Shown here: positions 8,901 to 16,325 of the stretch, in pieces
How the letters are laid out: every line of letters starts with the position of its first letter
Numbering within the stretch: the first letter of the stretch is position 1
Assembly: GCA_937890335.1 (NCBI GenBank)
Contig: CALBXO010000369.1
Span: forward strand, 1-45,039
Direction: 5' to 3'
From: an uncultured Pseudomonadota bacterium
GTDB taxonomy: Bacteria > Myxococcota_A > Bradymonadia > Bradymonadales > GCA-2716585
DNA length: 45,039 nt
The notes under the pieces: model-generated
Database searches by the model: none
Told to the model about the DNA's origin: nothing
What the model saw: only the letters and a program-made list of their open reading frames with translations
Position numbers and translations under genes: made by a program

Positions 8901-9810
8901 CGGACCTGACGGCGAGGTGACCTGGGACCTCACCGGCGGCGGCGCCGCCCTCGAGGAGAACACCTGGTACTACTGGGACGTGCGCTCCTACGACGGCGGG
9001 CAGTACAGCCCGGCGTCCTCCGCCAGCTTCCTGTACAGCAGCGTCAACGAGCCGCCCGCGGTCCCCACCGCGCGGACCCCGTCCGGCGGCGTCGTCCTCA
9101 CCGACCCGCAGCCCGAGTTTGTGTGGTCCAACACGGTCGATCCTGAGGGCGGTCCGGTGACCTACCTCTTTGAGCTGCACGCCAACCGACAGGCGACCTC
9201 GCTGGTCTTCCAGCTCTTCGACATCCCCGGCGACGACGGCGAGGACACGCGGCGACAATTCGATCCCCTGGACGACAACGCTACGTACTACTGGCGCGTG
9301 CGTGCGTTGGACGCCGAGGGCAACGACAGCCCGTGGAGCGACACCGCTGAGTTCACCATCGCGCAGGGAGGCAGCGCCCCCACGCAGCCCATTCTCACCG
9401 GGCCTGTCCCGGGCTCGGAGTTCGCCTTCGGCGAGGAGATCGGTCTGTCGTGGAAGAACTCCACAGACGCGGAGAACGACCCCATCACCTACACCGTGGA
9501 GGTGCTCAACAGCGCCGACCGACTGATCACCACAGCCGACGTACAGCCCGCAGAGGGCGAAACCACGAACTGGATCGTGGCCGTCAACCTGGCCAAGGGG
9601 ACGTACAATTGGCGCGTGCGGGCGACGGCGGCCGAGCAGTCGAGCCCGTGGTCCAACACGGCTACTTTTGAGGTCCTGGAGGCCCCCGCCGACCCCACGG
9701 GTGGCGGCGGCGACGGCGGCGGATGCTCCATGGCGCACGGCACCGGCGGCTCGGGGGCTCTGCTCCTGGGGCTGCTGCTCGGCGCGATCGTTTTGAGACG
9801 GAAGAACTGA
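5977..9810 (+). CDS. Giant surface protein with cadherin/PKD/Fn3-like repeats and MYXO-CTERM tail
   Basis: A 1277-residue secreted protein. The start was chosen at 5977 because of AAGGGGA upstream and a following signal peptide (VVVAVMAVAMMIPFQADA). In order: a CxxCH motif (C39-H43, SCDLCHIVPGGPRNAFG) that could hold a haem c; a calcium-type DLDSDGDGYTNGEE repeat (about 68-82); two cadherin-like or Big_9-type domains (about 119-305, with AEDEAYEGTL and YTPDADYYGEDSFTF); three PKD-like domains (about 305-565, with TWSFGNG and NNVAP boundaries); a further domain; a second thrombospondin-type-3-like acidic stretch (about 645-690); and five Fn3-like repeats to about 1230, each near 105 residues and marked by Asp-Pro-Asp/Glu and YYWRVRA. 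The tail GGGDGGGCSMAHG, a hydrophobic helix and RRKN match MYXO-CTERM sorting signals, cut and anchored at Cys 1250. Likely an adhesin or surface scaffold. Confidence 0.9.
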   Translation: MSRYGVVVAVMAVAMMIPFQADAFSGRVAYIPNGNQYSCDLCHIVPGGPRNAFGLDVEQYTNRNQNPDWSELYDLDSDGDGYTNGEELGDAYGEWTRGDANPTLLSAPHEEFDTPDLVGNAPVLTSGTVTVAEDEAYEGTLQAADPDGDTLRIRVATYPENGTLVLVNRETGEYTYTPDADYYGEDSFTFQAFDGNNISDDPGLIEITVTPVNDLPSITTDGDQTLDENDTVTIEAVAVDPEDGTLTVTVEPLPEGAEWDVNAQAFVWTPDYFQSGTYELEFSATDNDGATATETVTIVVNNVNRRPEAELIEGPQSGSEGSTYTYTIEAEDLDLEELTYTWSFGNGEDLETNVGTVDYAWGQDGTFNMRVVISDGDLAVTRTYSVVINNVAPVVGAGLDRTIDEGQTITFLGTLEDPGFDDDHTIAWTFGNGGTSNELQPAYAYGDNGTFTATLSVDDGTDTGTDSATITVNNVAPTVDAGGNATIDEGSRYTFEGTYTDPGTDDVLTVLWDFGNGVESDEGTYTYGDQGTYQVSLTVTDDDGGSDTDTITATILNVAPTFLSNPPLFAPRGRTYSYTIEYFEPGDDTVSYELVTGPDGMELDGRTVTYTPDPDEEEVETYTVSLRIYDEDGGENTQTYTLTVGLQDRDNDGAPDECEDMYNELDGDNPDDGPLDLDRDGIPNNEECIVGTNPTISNAPTAPSISNPQDGSLVTFQRPNLVVNNGIDPDEDRLIYTFQLYRDRNLNDLVETFEDVQETPNRTQVTVQTLLTENQSYYWRARAYDGRGYSPYTRISKFIFSQVNDPPSIPSPVAPQGTITSPPVFETLPAVDPEGQPLSYDFQVFFDEDDNQDLHSGTIAVIGGNLPRVTWTSPTPFEENHHYKWRVRAGDPVNGRSEWSEYLPFFYNAVNAVPTQPQIISPEDGVTLEGPSDLLFVATGGEDEDRDPVTHSFRLATGEGFGPNEIVISEGDHVAGPDGEVTWDLTGGGAALEENTWYYWDVRSYDGGQYSPASSASFLYSSVNEPPAVPTARTPSGGVVLTDPQPEFVWSNTVDPEGGPVTYLFELHANRQATSLVFQLFDIPGDDGEDTRRQFDPLDDNATYYWRVRALDAEGNDSPWSDTAEFTIAQGGSAPTQPILTGPVPGSEFAFGEEIGLSWKNSTDAENDPITYTVEVLNSADRLITTADVQPAEGETTNWIVAVNLAKGTYNWRVRATAAEQSSPWSNTATFEVLEAPADPTGGGGDGGGCSMAHGTGGSGALLLGLLLGAIVLRRKN

Positions 9811-9834
9811 AGGGACGCGCCGTGTTCCAGTTTC

Positions 9835-9857
9835 TGGGTTTCGCATTTTGAAACCCA
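9835..9857 (+). terminator. Hairpin after the MYXO-CTERM gene
   Basis: A perfect 8-base-pair inverted repeat (TGGGTTTC / GAAACCCA) with a 7-base loop, 24 bases after the stop codon. No T-run follows, so it is a candidate intrinsic terminator or 3'-end stabiliser only. Confidence 0.5.
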
Positions 9858-9868
9858 CACCAACGGGG

Positions 9869-9897
9869 TTGACGCGGGTCCAGATGATTCTGATGCT
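9869..9897 (+). promoter_or_regulatory. Candidate promoter of the kinase operon
   Basis: TTGACG (9869-9874), a 17-base spacer, then GATGCT (9892-9897). The -35 is good and the -10 is poor. It lies between the hairpin of the upstream gene and the kinase start at 9972, which would leave a leader of about 70 bases. The leader contains a small inverted repeat (GCTGTC / GACAGC). Confidence 0.3.
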
Positions 9898-9971
9898 AGG
9901 CATGATGCAACGCTGTCCGTCGGGGCGACAGCAGTCGGCGAGCGCGGGGGAGACGCTCAGGCGTCCATGAC

Positions 9972-11669
9972 ATGACCCACTCGTACACACCGGGGGGACA
10001 CCTCACCCCGGGTACCGTGCTCGAGGGCAGGTACGAGATCACCGGCTTCATTGGCGCCGGCGGCTTCGCGCTCGTGTATCGCGCCCGCGAGATGGCGATC
10101 CAGCGCGACGTGGCGATCAAGATCCTCAGCGCCCCACGCGACGGCGAAGACCTGCTGGCCTTCCGCGAGCGTTTCAGCCGCGAAGCCCAGACCGCCGCCC
10201 GCATCCACCATCCCAACGTGGTCACCGTGCACGGCTTTGGGATGCTGGAGAACCAGCCCTACATCGTGATGGAGCTGCTCGAGGGGCACGACCTCAACGA
10301 CCTGCTCAAGGAGCAAGGCCCCCTGCATCCCACGCGGGCAGTGCCCCTGTTCATCAACGTACTGGACGCGCTCGGTGAGGCGCACCGTCAGGGAATCATT
10401 CACAAGGATCTGAAGCCGGCGAACCTCTTCCTCCACCACGCGGGTACGCGACGTGAGATGATGAAGGTCGTGGACTTTGGGATCGCGCGCATCGGACACA
10501 AGGGCGGCCACCTGACCACCACCGGTCAGCTCATGGGCACGCCGCGCTACTACGCCCCCGAGTACATCAAAAACCAGGTCGTGACCCCGTCGCTGGACGT
10601 GTACCAGATGGGCCTGATTCTCGTGGAGACGTTCACCGGCAAGCCCGTCGTCAACGTGGACGACCCCTACGTCTGCCTCATGCGCCACAGCAACGGCGAG
10701 CTCGGCATCCCAACCCCGCTGCTGGACAGTCCACTCGGACCGGTCCTGGTCAAAGCCCTTGAGCTGGATCACCAGGCGCGCTTCCTGGACTGCCATGCCT
10801 TCCGTGAGGCACTGGAGACGGTCGATCCCTCGACGATCCCGACGCTGACCGACGGGGCGCCGGTCCGACTGATCTCCGAGATCAGCGGGTCCATGGACAG
10901 TTTTGCGTTCCATCCGTCCACGTCCACCGGATCCATGGCGAGCCCGACGAGCGAGTCTGGCAAGCTGCGACACCCCGACGCCGTCGTGATCGACTCCGAA
11001 GGGTTCGCCAGGTCGGCCGGTCCGCGCGCCGCCCCCGAGTCCACGGCGGACTCCGGAAGGACGGTCGGGCGGTCCGACAAGCTGCGCAAGATGAGCTCGG
11101 GCCCCAGTCCGGCTCCGGCCCAGCCAGCCAAAGTGCGCAAGAGCAAACTGCCGCTCATCCTTGGCGGCGGCGCCGTAGCCGTGATTCTCCTGTTGCTGTT
11201 GAGCCTGGGAGGGACCGGCGCGTTCCTGATGATGGACGACGACAAACCCGTCACCGCCAGCGAAGCCACGCCGGAAGTCCCCGCCGCACCGGAGGGTTTC
11301 TCCATGGAGGAGGCGCCCGAGCCAGTGGAGATCCGGCTCGACAGCGAACCGGCGGGTGCGCGTGTGTGCCTTGGGGATGAGGTCATCGGACGAACGCCGT
11401 ACCGCCACCGCTTCCCCCATCTCGAGGCCGCTGCCATCGATGTTCGGCTTGAGCTGTCCGGGTACACGGACGCCAGTTTGTCCTTTGGGCCCACAGGAGC
11501 CGAGATCAGGACCGTGCGGCTGACGAAGGTTCCCGAGGCGCCAGCGCCCAAGACGGTCGAGCCGGCCAGGCCGACCCCCAAGCGACCCCGAGAGACACCG
11601 GCGAAACCCAAGCCCAAGCCCAAGCCGGAGTCCGGCGGTAGCAAGATGAAGCTGCCCCCCATCAAGTGA
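9972..11669 (+). CDS. Membrane Ser/Thr protein kinase with PEGA domain
   Basis: A 565-residue Hanks-type kinase. The cytoplasmic catalytic domain spans about 20-285: a glycine loop (IGAGGFALVY), ATP-binding Lys 50 (VAIKIL), Glu 71, the catalytic loop HKDLKPAN (144-151, Asp 146), DFG 168-170 and APE 195-197. The usual HRD is HKD, so the Arg that senses activation-loop phosphate is Lys, and activation may differ from RD kinases. A Ser/Thr-rich juxtamembrane linker follows, then one membrane helix (about 392-418) and an external PEGA domain (about 452-515, VEIRLDSEPAGARVCLGDE), then a Pro/Lys-rich tail. PEGA domains often occur outside the membrane in sensory kinases of this lineage. The next gene starts within its stop codon (TGATG). 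The kinase shares DVYQMGLILVE with the pseudokinase at 17439-19568, so the two are paralogues. Confidence 0.93.
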   Translation: MTHSYTPGGHLTPGTVLEGRYEITGFIGAGGFALVYRAREMAIQRDVAIKILSAPRDGEDLLAFRERFSREAQTAARIHHPNVVTVHGFGMLENQPYIVMELLEGHDLNDLLKEQGPLHPTRAVPLFINVLDALGEAHRQGIIHKDLKPANLFLHHAGTRREMMKVVDFGIARIGHKGGHLTTTGQLMGTPRYYAPEYIKNQVVTPSLDVYQMGLILVETFTGKPVVNVDDPYVCLMRHSNGELGIPTPLLDSPLGPVLVKALELDHQARFLDCHAFREALETVDPSTIPTLTDGAPVRLISEISGSMDSFAFHPSTSTGSMASPTSESGKLRHPDAVVIDSEGFARSAGPRAAPESTADSGRTVGRSDKLRKMSSGPSPAPAQPAKVRKSKLPLILGGGAVAVILLLLLSLGGTGAFLMMDDDKPVTASEATPEVPAAPEGFSMEEAPEPVEIRLDSEPAGARVCLGDEVIGRTPYRHRFPHLEAAAIDVRLELSGYTDASLSFGPTGAEIRTVRLTKVPEAPAPKTVEPARPTPKRPRETPAKPKPKPKPESGGSKMKLPPIK

Positions 11670-12652
11670 TGCGCCCCTCATACAGCCTCGGCTTCGCCCT
11701 CTGCGCGGCCCTCTTGCTCCTGGCGACACCGGCCGCGGCGGACGATCTCGTCGAGCCCTCGGCCGCGCAGCTGCAACTCAATGACCAAGCGTACGAGGCG
11801 TTCGTCGCCGAAGACTGGGACCGCGCGATCCGCCTCTACCAGGCGCTGTTGGATCTAGGCCCACTCAATACAGCCTACGCGAGCCTCGGCTACGCGCTGT
11901 TCAAGGCCGGACGCTGCGAAGAGGCGCGGGCAGCGTACGAGCTCGCCGAGACCGCCCCACAGGTGGTCAACCCGCCCCCGGAGGCCGTGGCACAGGCGCT
12001 GGAGGCCTACCAGGAGAAACTCGCAGACACCTGCCCCGGGTTCCTCGTCCTGGAGTGTCGTCCGCGGCAACTCCAGATCTCCGTGGACGGCAGCGCGCTT
12101 GAGCCGTGCCCCGACACACCCATTCCTGTGACGCGCGGGGACCACGTGGTCATCGCCGCCGTCGGAGAGGAGTCCATCGAGCGGTCCGTGTTCGTCGACG
12201 CCATGGAATCGGTCCCGCTGCAGCTGGTGATCGAAGGCATCGACGACGTCGATCCCGACCCCAAGAAGCAGCCGACAGGGCCCAAAAGCGCGACGCCCGC
12301 GCCTCGTCAGACCGGTTGGACGGGGACGCTCGGGTGGATCACCGCTGGCGCCGGCGGCGCGGTGCTGCTGACCGCCCTCACTGTGGACCTCTTCGTGCTC
12401 GACTCCACCTTGCAGGACCTCCGGACCGCCAGCGCCAACAACGACACGAGCCAGTACGACAGCCTCAAGCCCAGCGCCGAGTCCCAGCAGACGCTGGTCA
12501 AGGGCCTCGTCGTCAGCGGCGGAATCCTTGTCGCCACCGGCCTGACGCTCTACCTCGTGGATCTTCTGGGCACCGACGAGTCGCCCCCCGCCGCGGGTTC
12601 CGTCCTCATCGCTCCCACCCACAACGGGGCCGCGCTGGAGATCCGCTGGTAG
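11669..12652 (+). CDS. TPR/PEGA-like membrane partner of the kinase
   Basis: A 327-residue protein with a signal peptide (ALCAALLLLATPAAAD). Residues about 28-95 form a tetratricopeptide-like pair (YEAFVAEDWDRAIRLYQALL, LGYALFKAGRCEEARAAYELA). A beta region follows (about 125-195, VLECRPRQLQISVDGSAL) that resembles PEGA or carboxypeptidase-regulatory folds. Two membrane helices lie near the C-terminus (about 220-245 and 278-300). The ATG shares one base with the kinase stop codon; a GTG three bases earlier is the alternative start. The tight overlap and shared PEGA-like theme suggest that it works with the kinase, perhaps as an external sensor or substrate; this is inferred from context. Confidence 0.8.
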   Translation: MRPSYSLGFALCAALLLLATPAAADDLVEPSAAQLQLNDQAYEAFVAEDWDRAIRLYQALLDLGPLNTAYASLGYALFKAGRCEEARAAYELAETAPQVVNPPPEAVAQALEAYQEKLADTCPGFLVLECRPRQLQISVDGSALEPCPDTPIPVTRGDHVVIAAVGEESIERSVFVDAMESVPLQLVIEGIDDVDPDPKKQPTGPKSATPAPRQTGWTGTLGWITAGAGGAVLLTALTVDLFVLDSTLQDLRTASANNDTSQYDSLKPSAESQQTLVKGLVVSGGILVATGLTLYLVDLLGTDESPPAAGSVLIAPTHNGAALEIRW

Positions 12653-12684
12653 CGGCTCGTTTGGAGTTGCCCACCGAGAGCCAG

Positions 12685-13473
12685 TCAGTCCACGAGCCCC
12701 AGGTTCACCTCGACGCGGCGGGCGTAGGTCTGCCCATCGGCCGCCGCCAACTCAGCCGTGACAAGCCCCGCGAGGTCTTCCGGGACGCCCTCGAACTTCT
12801 TGCCATTGATGAACAGCGTAGGCGTCCCACGGACCCCGAGCTGCTCGCCGAGCTCAATGTCGGCGTCGACCTCCAACCACCTGTCAGAGCGGGCCACATC
12901 AAACACCTCGACGTTGAGCTCGACCTGGCCCGCGATCGCGAGCAGCGCGTCGTCGTCGAGGGACTCGGCGTCAAGAAGCTTACGGTGGTACGCCCAGAAA
13001 GCCCCCTGCCTGCCCGCGGCGATCGCCGCAGTCGCCGCGGCCAGCCCCCGCTCGTCTCCCTGCAACAAGAAATGGCGATGAACGATGCGGAGATCGTCGG
13101 GTAGCTCGGCCATCAGGCTGGCCAACGCGACATACGCCTCGCGCGTGTAGGGGTCCTGGTAGTCGCCAAACACGACGATCGTCACCGCAGCGTCGCTCGG
13201 GCCCGTTGTCGGCGCGTCCGCCACGGGGATGATCGGCGAGTCGTCGCGGTCGTCCGAGAGCATGATCACTGTGAGCCCACCGAGCGCGTCGTCGAGCTCA
13301 AAGAACGACAACACGCCGCTGCACAGACCGAGGATGGCCACCGCCCCCACGAGGAGTGCACCGACGGTCACTGCGGTCCGGACGATGGTCTTGCGTGCCA
13401 CGCCTGAACCATCGGCGTTTGCACGCCAACTCTGCAAGGTACCGTGCGTTGGATCCGGTTCAGTATGGCCCAC
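12685..13473 (-). CDS. DsbA-like thioredoxin-fold protein lacking the CxxC
   Basis: A 262-residue, membrane-anchored protein. One hydrophobic helix (about 30-58) precedes a DsbA/Thioredoxin_4-type domain (about 90-250). The domain is recognisable from TIVVFGDYQDPYTREAY at its start and the cis-proline loop LGVRGTPTLFINGKKFEG near its end. Family members have C-x-x-C in the first motif (typically DYQCPYC). Here the two positions are Asp 107 and Thr 110, so the usual disulfide oxidase or isomerase chemistry is not possible. A non-redox role, such as peptide binding or chaperone activity, is inferred. The GTG start at 13473 has no clear ribosome site, and an internal GTG at residue 25 is possible. 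It is divergent from the trypsin-like lipoprotein gene, 61 bases away. Confidence 0.85.
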   Translation of the reverse strand: MGHTEPDPTHGTLQSWRANADGSGVARKTIVRTAVTVGALLVGAVAILGLCSGVLSFFELDDALGGLTVIMLSDDRDDSPIIPVADAPTTGPSDAAVTIVVFGDYQDPYTREAYVALASLMAELPDDLRIVHRHFLLQGDERGLAAATAAIAAGRQGAFWAYHRKLLDAESLDDDALLAIAGQVELNVEVFDVARSDRWLEVDADIELGEQLGVRGTPTLFINGKKFEGVPEDLAGLVTAELAAADGQTYARRVEVNLGLVD

Positions 13474-13534
13474 ATCTTGCGAAGAGATGTCGGCGAGTGG
13501 GTATCAACGTGACAGAACCGCACATAGGCGCGAC

Positions 13535-14953
13535 ATGAACCGAACGCGTGTCCTCTTGGCTGCCCTGCTCGTCGCCGGATTGGCGAGCTGCGGCGGAGAT
13601 GAGTCTACCGGTGGTGCCACCGACAACCGCGATGGGGACGTGATCATTCCCGGACCCGACGGCGACGGCAACAACGGCCACGTCGGGAACAACGGGCAGG
13701 ACCCCGATCCGGGCAGCGGCATCGGGGACGCGCAGGGGCCCTACCAGCCGGGCGACCCGGAGCCAGACCCGGACCCCGATCCGGACCCAGACCCGGACCC
13801 CGACCCGGACCCGGACCCGGACCCGGACCCGGACCCGGACCCCGACAGTTGCGGTGACGAGCGGGTCTCGCAGAAGGTCTACTACGGCACCCGCGAGCCC
13901 ACGTACCTGCCGCTGCGCGAGGGACAGATCCTGGCGATCGGCAACTTCTACGGCTGCACTGGCACGCTGATCGCCCCGAATTGGGTCATCAGCGCCTCGC
14001 ACTGCGGCCACCGGCGCGGCTCCCGCATTTGTTTCGGTACCGACCCCGCCAACGCCAACATCTGCTTCGACGCCCAGAACGTCTACGAGCCCAGCGGCGA
14101 CATGTCCCTGCTCGACCTGGGGCGCGACATCACCGCAGAGGTCCCCGGCATCGAGCCGATCCCGCTGTTCACGGACCAGCTGACCAACGACTGGATCGGG
14201 AGAACGGCCGAGGCCGCCGGGTACGGACAGCAGGAGAACGGCAGCAGCGGCGAGCGCGAGTTCACAGCCGAGCCCATCTCGGCGATCCGCGGGGACCTCG
14301 TGACCATCGACGGCGAGGGCCGCCACGGCGTGTGCTTTGGCGACTCTGGCGGACCGATGATGGTCATCGCGGAAGATGGGACCGTCCGCATCGCCGGCGT
14401 TCTCTCCCACGGCGACAGCTCCTGCGTGGGCCAGGACAACTACACGCGCATCGACAGCTACCGCGACTGGATCGAGGGCTACACGGGCCCCACGGTGATC
14501 GACGGCGCCCAATGCGGCCAGGTCGGCGAGCAGGGCCGCTGTGTGGACGGCCGCGCCATGTGGTGCGCCAACGACGAACTCACGACGGAGAACTGCGCCA
14601 CGCGCTGCGGCTGGGACGCCGACACTGAGGGCTTCCGATGCATCGACACCCCGGACCCCTGCCAGGGGATCGACCACTACGGAAGCTGCAACGGCCAGGT
14701 GGCTCAATGGTGCGAGAACGGTGTGGTCAAGCGCCGCGACTGCGCCGCCTGCGGCGAGCAATGTGGCCTCAACAACGACGTGGGCGGCTACTACTGCAAC
14801 GAGGACCCCTGCGAAGGCGTGGACTATTTTGGCCAGTGCGACGGCAACGTCGTCCGGTACTGCAAAGACAACGAGCTTCGGTCCCGCGACTGCGCCGGCG
14901 AGGGCCTGCGTTGCACCTGGGTCAGCGACGACCTGGGCAACTGGTGCCAGTAG
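13535..14953 (+). CDS. Trypsin-like serine protease lipoprotein with Cys-rich repeats
   Basis: A 472-residue lipoprotein with signal peptide and lipobox (LLVAGLASCGG, Cys 19). A low-complexity linker follows, ending in 13 Asp-Pro units (residues 78-103). Then comes a trypsin/chymotrypsin-fold domain (about 115-325): GCTGTLIAPNWVISASHC with His 156, GDMSLLDL with Asp 189, and CFGDSGGPMM with Ser 271, so the catalytic triad looks complete. The S1 pocket residue was not assigned. The C-terminus holds three Cys-rich modules of about 45-55 residues (for example GSCNGQVAQWC and GQCDGNVVRYC), likely disulfide-bonded adhesive or substrate-binding units common in this lineage. Start 13535 is the ATG that gives the signal peptide; the longer frame upstream overlaps the divergent gene. 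Probably an extracellular or cell-surface protease. Confidence 0.92.
   Translation: MNRTRVLLAALLVAGLASCGGDESTGGATDNRDGDVIIPGPDGDGNNGHVGNNGQDPDPGSGIGDAQGPYQPGDPEPDPDPDPDPDPDPDPDPDPDPDPDPDPDSCGDERVSQKVYYGTREPTYLPLREGQILAIGNFYGCTGTLIAPNWVISASHCGHRRGSRICFGTDPANANICFDAQNVYEPSGDMSLLDLGRDITAEVPGIEPIPLFTDQLTNDWIGRTAEAAGYGQQENGSSGEREFTAEPISAIRGDLVTIDGEGRHGVCFGDSGGPMMVIAEDGTVRIAGVLSHGDSSCVGQDNYTRIDSYRDWIEGYTGPTVIDGAQCGQVGEQGRCVDGRAMWCANDELTTENCATRCGWDADTEGFRCIDTPDPCQGIDHYGSCNGQVAQWCENGVVKRRDCAACGEQCGLNNDVGGYYCNEDPCEGVDYFGQCDGNVVRYCKDNELRSRDCAGEGLRCTWVSDDLGNWCQ
13766..13843 (+). repeat. Hexanucleotide repeat encoding Asp-Pro linker
   Basis: Thirteen GACCCN (once GATCCG) units in frame inside the protease gene, giving (Asp-Pro)13 between the lipid anchor and the protease domain. 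Most units are GACCCG. The tract is likely to vary in length between strains while keeping frame. Confidence 0.95.
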
Positions 14954-15071
14954 ACGGGGTCGCCCTCGGCCCGAGTGTCTCGCGTCTGCATCTCTTGTGA
15001 CCGGGGTGGCCGGTTGGGTTGATCGGATGATCGGCGAGACAAATTGTTCGAGGCCGAGGAGGATGGGCGCC

Positions 15072-15090
15072 GACGGGGTCCCGCCCCGTC
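15072..15090. terminator. Hairpin between convergent genes
   Basis: A perfect 7-base-pair stem (GACGGGG / CCCCGTC) with a 5-base loop, inside the 265-base gap between the protease gene (ends 14953, plus) and the DUF2156 gene (ends 15219, minus). No T-run on either side. It may act as a bidirectional terminator. I see no convincing gene in the rest of the gap. Confidence 0.4.
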
Positions 15091-15218
15091 AAGCTCGGCC
15101 GACGCTGGTATCGGGCAATTTGGCCGTCGAGGGCCGGTCAACACAAGCGGGCACCCCGGTGAAACACGTGCGGCACCCGCGCCACATGTGACGTCTGCGC
15201 GCGCCCGATCACCCCGGA

Positions 15219-16325
15219 TCAACCGCGGACCGCAACCAACCAGACGAGCACCGTCGCCAGCACGAGCAGCCCGCCCACCACCCAGACCGGTATGCCGCCC
15301 CGGCGAATCCATCGCGCCGCCGTATCCAGCGCAAACCCCGCGAGCCCGCGCCCCGCAAACGCGCGCAGAACGGCATGCATGTCCCAGAACCCGATGCCGG
15401 GAGGGCTCACGACCAGGTATTGGGCCGTCCAGCGGTCCGGCCTGAACCGCGCCTTGAAGTTCCGTATCCCCGAGAAATCGTAGAGCGGCCGCAGGTGCTC
15501 CCACGAGAAGCGGAAGCAGCGCCGCAGCCACAAGTGTGGGCCAGGCGCGGTGTCCACGCCCGACAGAGGCGCGAGCCCCAGCGTGACAAACTCGTCGCCA
15601 GCGGCATGCGCGTCGGCAAGCGCGCGCTCGATCAACATCTCGGCGGTGCCATTTGGCGCGTCCGGCACGCGCAATACGTCCTCCAGAAACCATCCGCGAC
15701 GCCTGTACACCGGGACCGCCGCCAGGAACCCGACCGCACGCCCGGCGTGGCGAGCCAGGTAGTACCGCCGCTCGTCGGCGTGCGCAAACGGCTGCAGATC
15801 CACCATGAACCGCATCACCGACATGCGGCGCGCGTCCAGCCAGCGGCGCAGGACAGCGTCGATTTCCCCGCGAACAGGGCCCTGGAGGTCCGCCGGGGTC
15901 ACCCTGCCCACCTCCACACCCTTGTTGCGTGCTCGGTTGACCTGCGCGCGCAGGGAGCGGCGCACGGACCCGGCCAGCGTGTAGCCAGCGGGGACCCACT
16001 CCGGCTGTTCGCCGATCTGGACCCAGCTCGCCGGAGCGCCGGCGCGAGCCAGAACCTGGGCGAAGTCCGGGTCGGTGCAGAAGAACAAAGCGCGGTGCCG
16101 CGCCGCGCCACAATCCTCCAGAAACGCGCGCGCGACTGCGCCCTTCTGGTCTGGTGCGCACACGGGCGGCCCGGCGACCACCCGGCGCCGCCCTACCTGC
16201 AGGTAGGCGACGACCGCGTCGTCACCAAACCAGTAGCGCAGCCCGTCCTCGAGGATCTGGAAGGAGGTCGAGTGGTGTCCATGGCGGCGCAGAACAGCGA
16301 GGGCTCGGTCGCTGTCAGCGGACAC
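15219..16325 (-). CDS. DUF2156 (phosphatidylglycerol lysyltransferase C-terminal-like) protein
   Basis: A 368-residue protein of the DUF2156/LPG_synthase_C type, a tandem GNAT fold. In MprF-like enzymes this domain transfers an aminoacyl group from tRNA to lipid. Visible blocks are ILEDGLRYWFGDDAVVAYLQVG, VAGPPVCAPDQKGAVARAFLE, SLRAQVNRARNKGVEV (basic helix), RRWLDARRMSVMRFMVDL, GWFLEDVLRVPDAPNGTAEM and FSGIRNFKARFRPDRW, all typical of the family. A single membrane helix lies at the extreme C-terminus (IPVWVVGGLLVLATVLVWLV); the MprF flippase region is absent. GTG 16325 was chosen because GAGG lies 6 bases upstream; it overlaps the aminotransferase gene by 11 bases. An earlier TTG lacks a ribosome site. 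Lipid aminoacylation is a family-based guess. Confidence 0.85.
   Translation of the reverse strand: MSADSDRALAVLRRHGHHSTSFQILEDGLRYWFGDDAVVAYLQVGRRRVVAGPPVCAPDQKGAVARAFLEDCGAARHRALFFCTDPDFAQVLARAGAPASWVQIGEQPEWVPAGYTLAGSVRRSLRAQVNRARNKGVEVGRVTPADLQGPVRGEIDAVLRRWLDARRMSVMRFMVDLQPFAHADERRYYLARHAGRAVGFLAAVPVYRRRGWFLEDVLRVPDAPNGTAEMLIERALADAHAAGDEFVTLGLAPLSGVDTAPGPHLWLRRCFRFSWEHLRPLYDFSGIRNFKARFRPDRWTAQYLVVSPPGIGFWDMHAVLRAFAGRGLAGFALDTAARWIRRGGIPVWVVGGLLVLATVLVWLVAVRG

Noticed and set aside
12653..12684. Terminator between the TPR protein and DsbA-like genes
   Set aside because: Only a weak GGCTC/GAGCC pair with a long loop is present.
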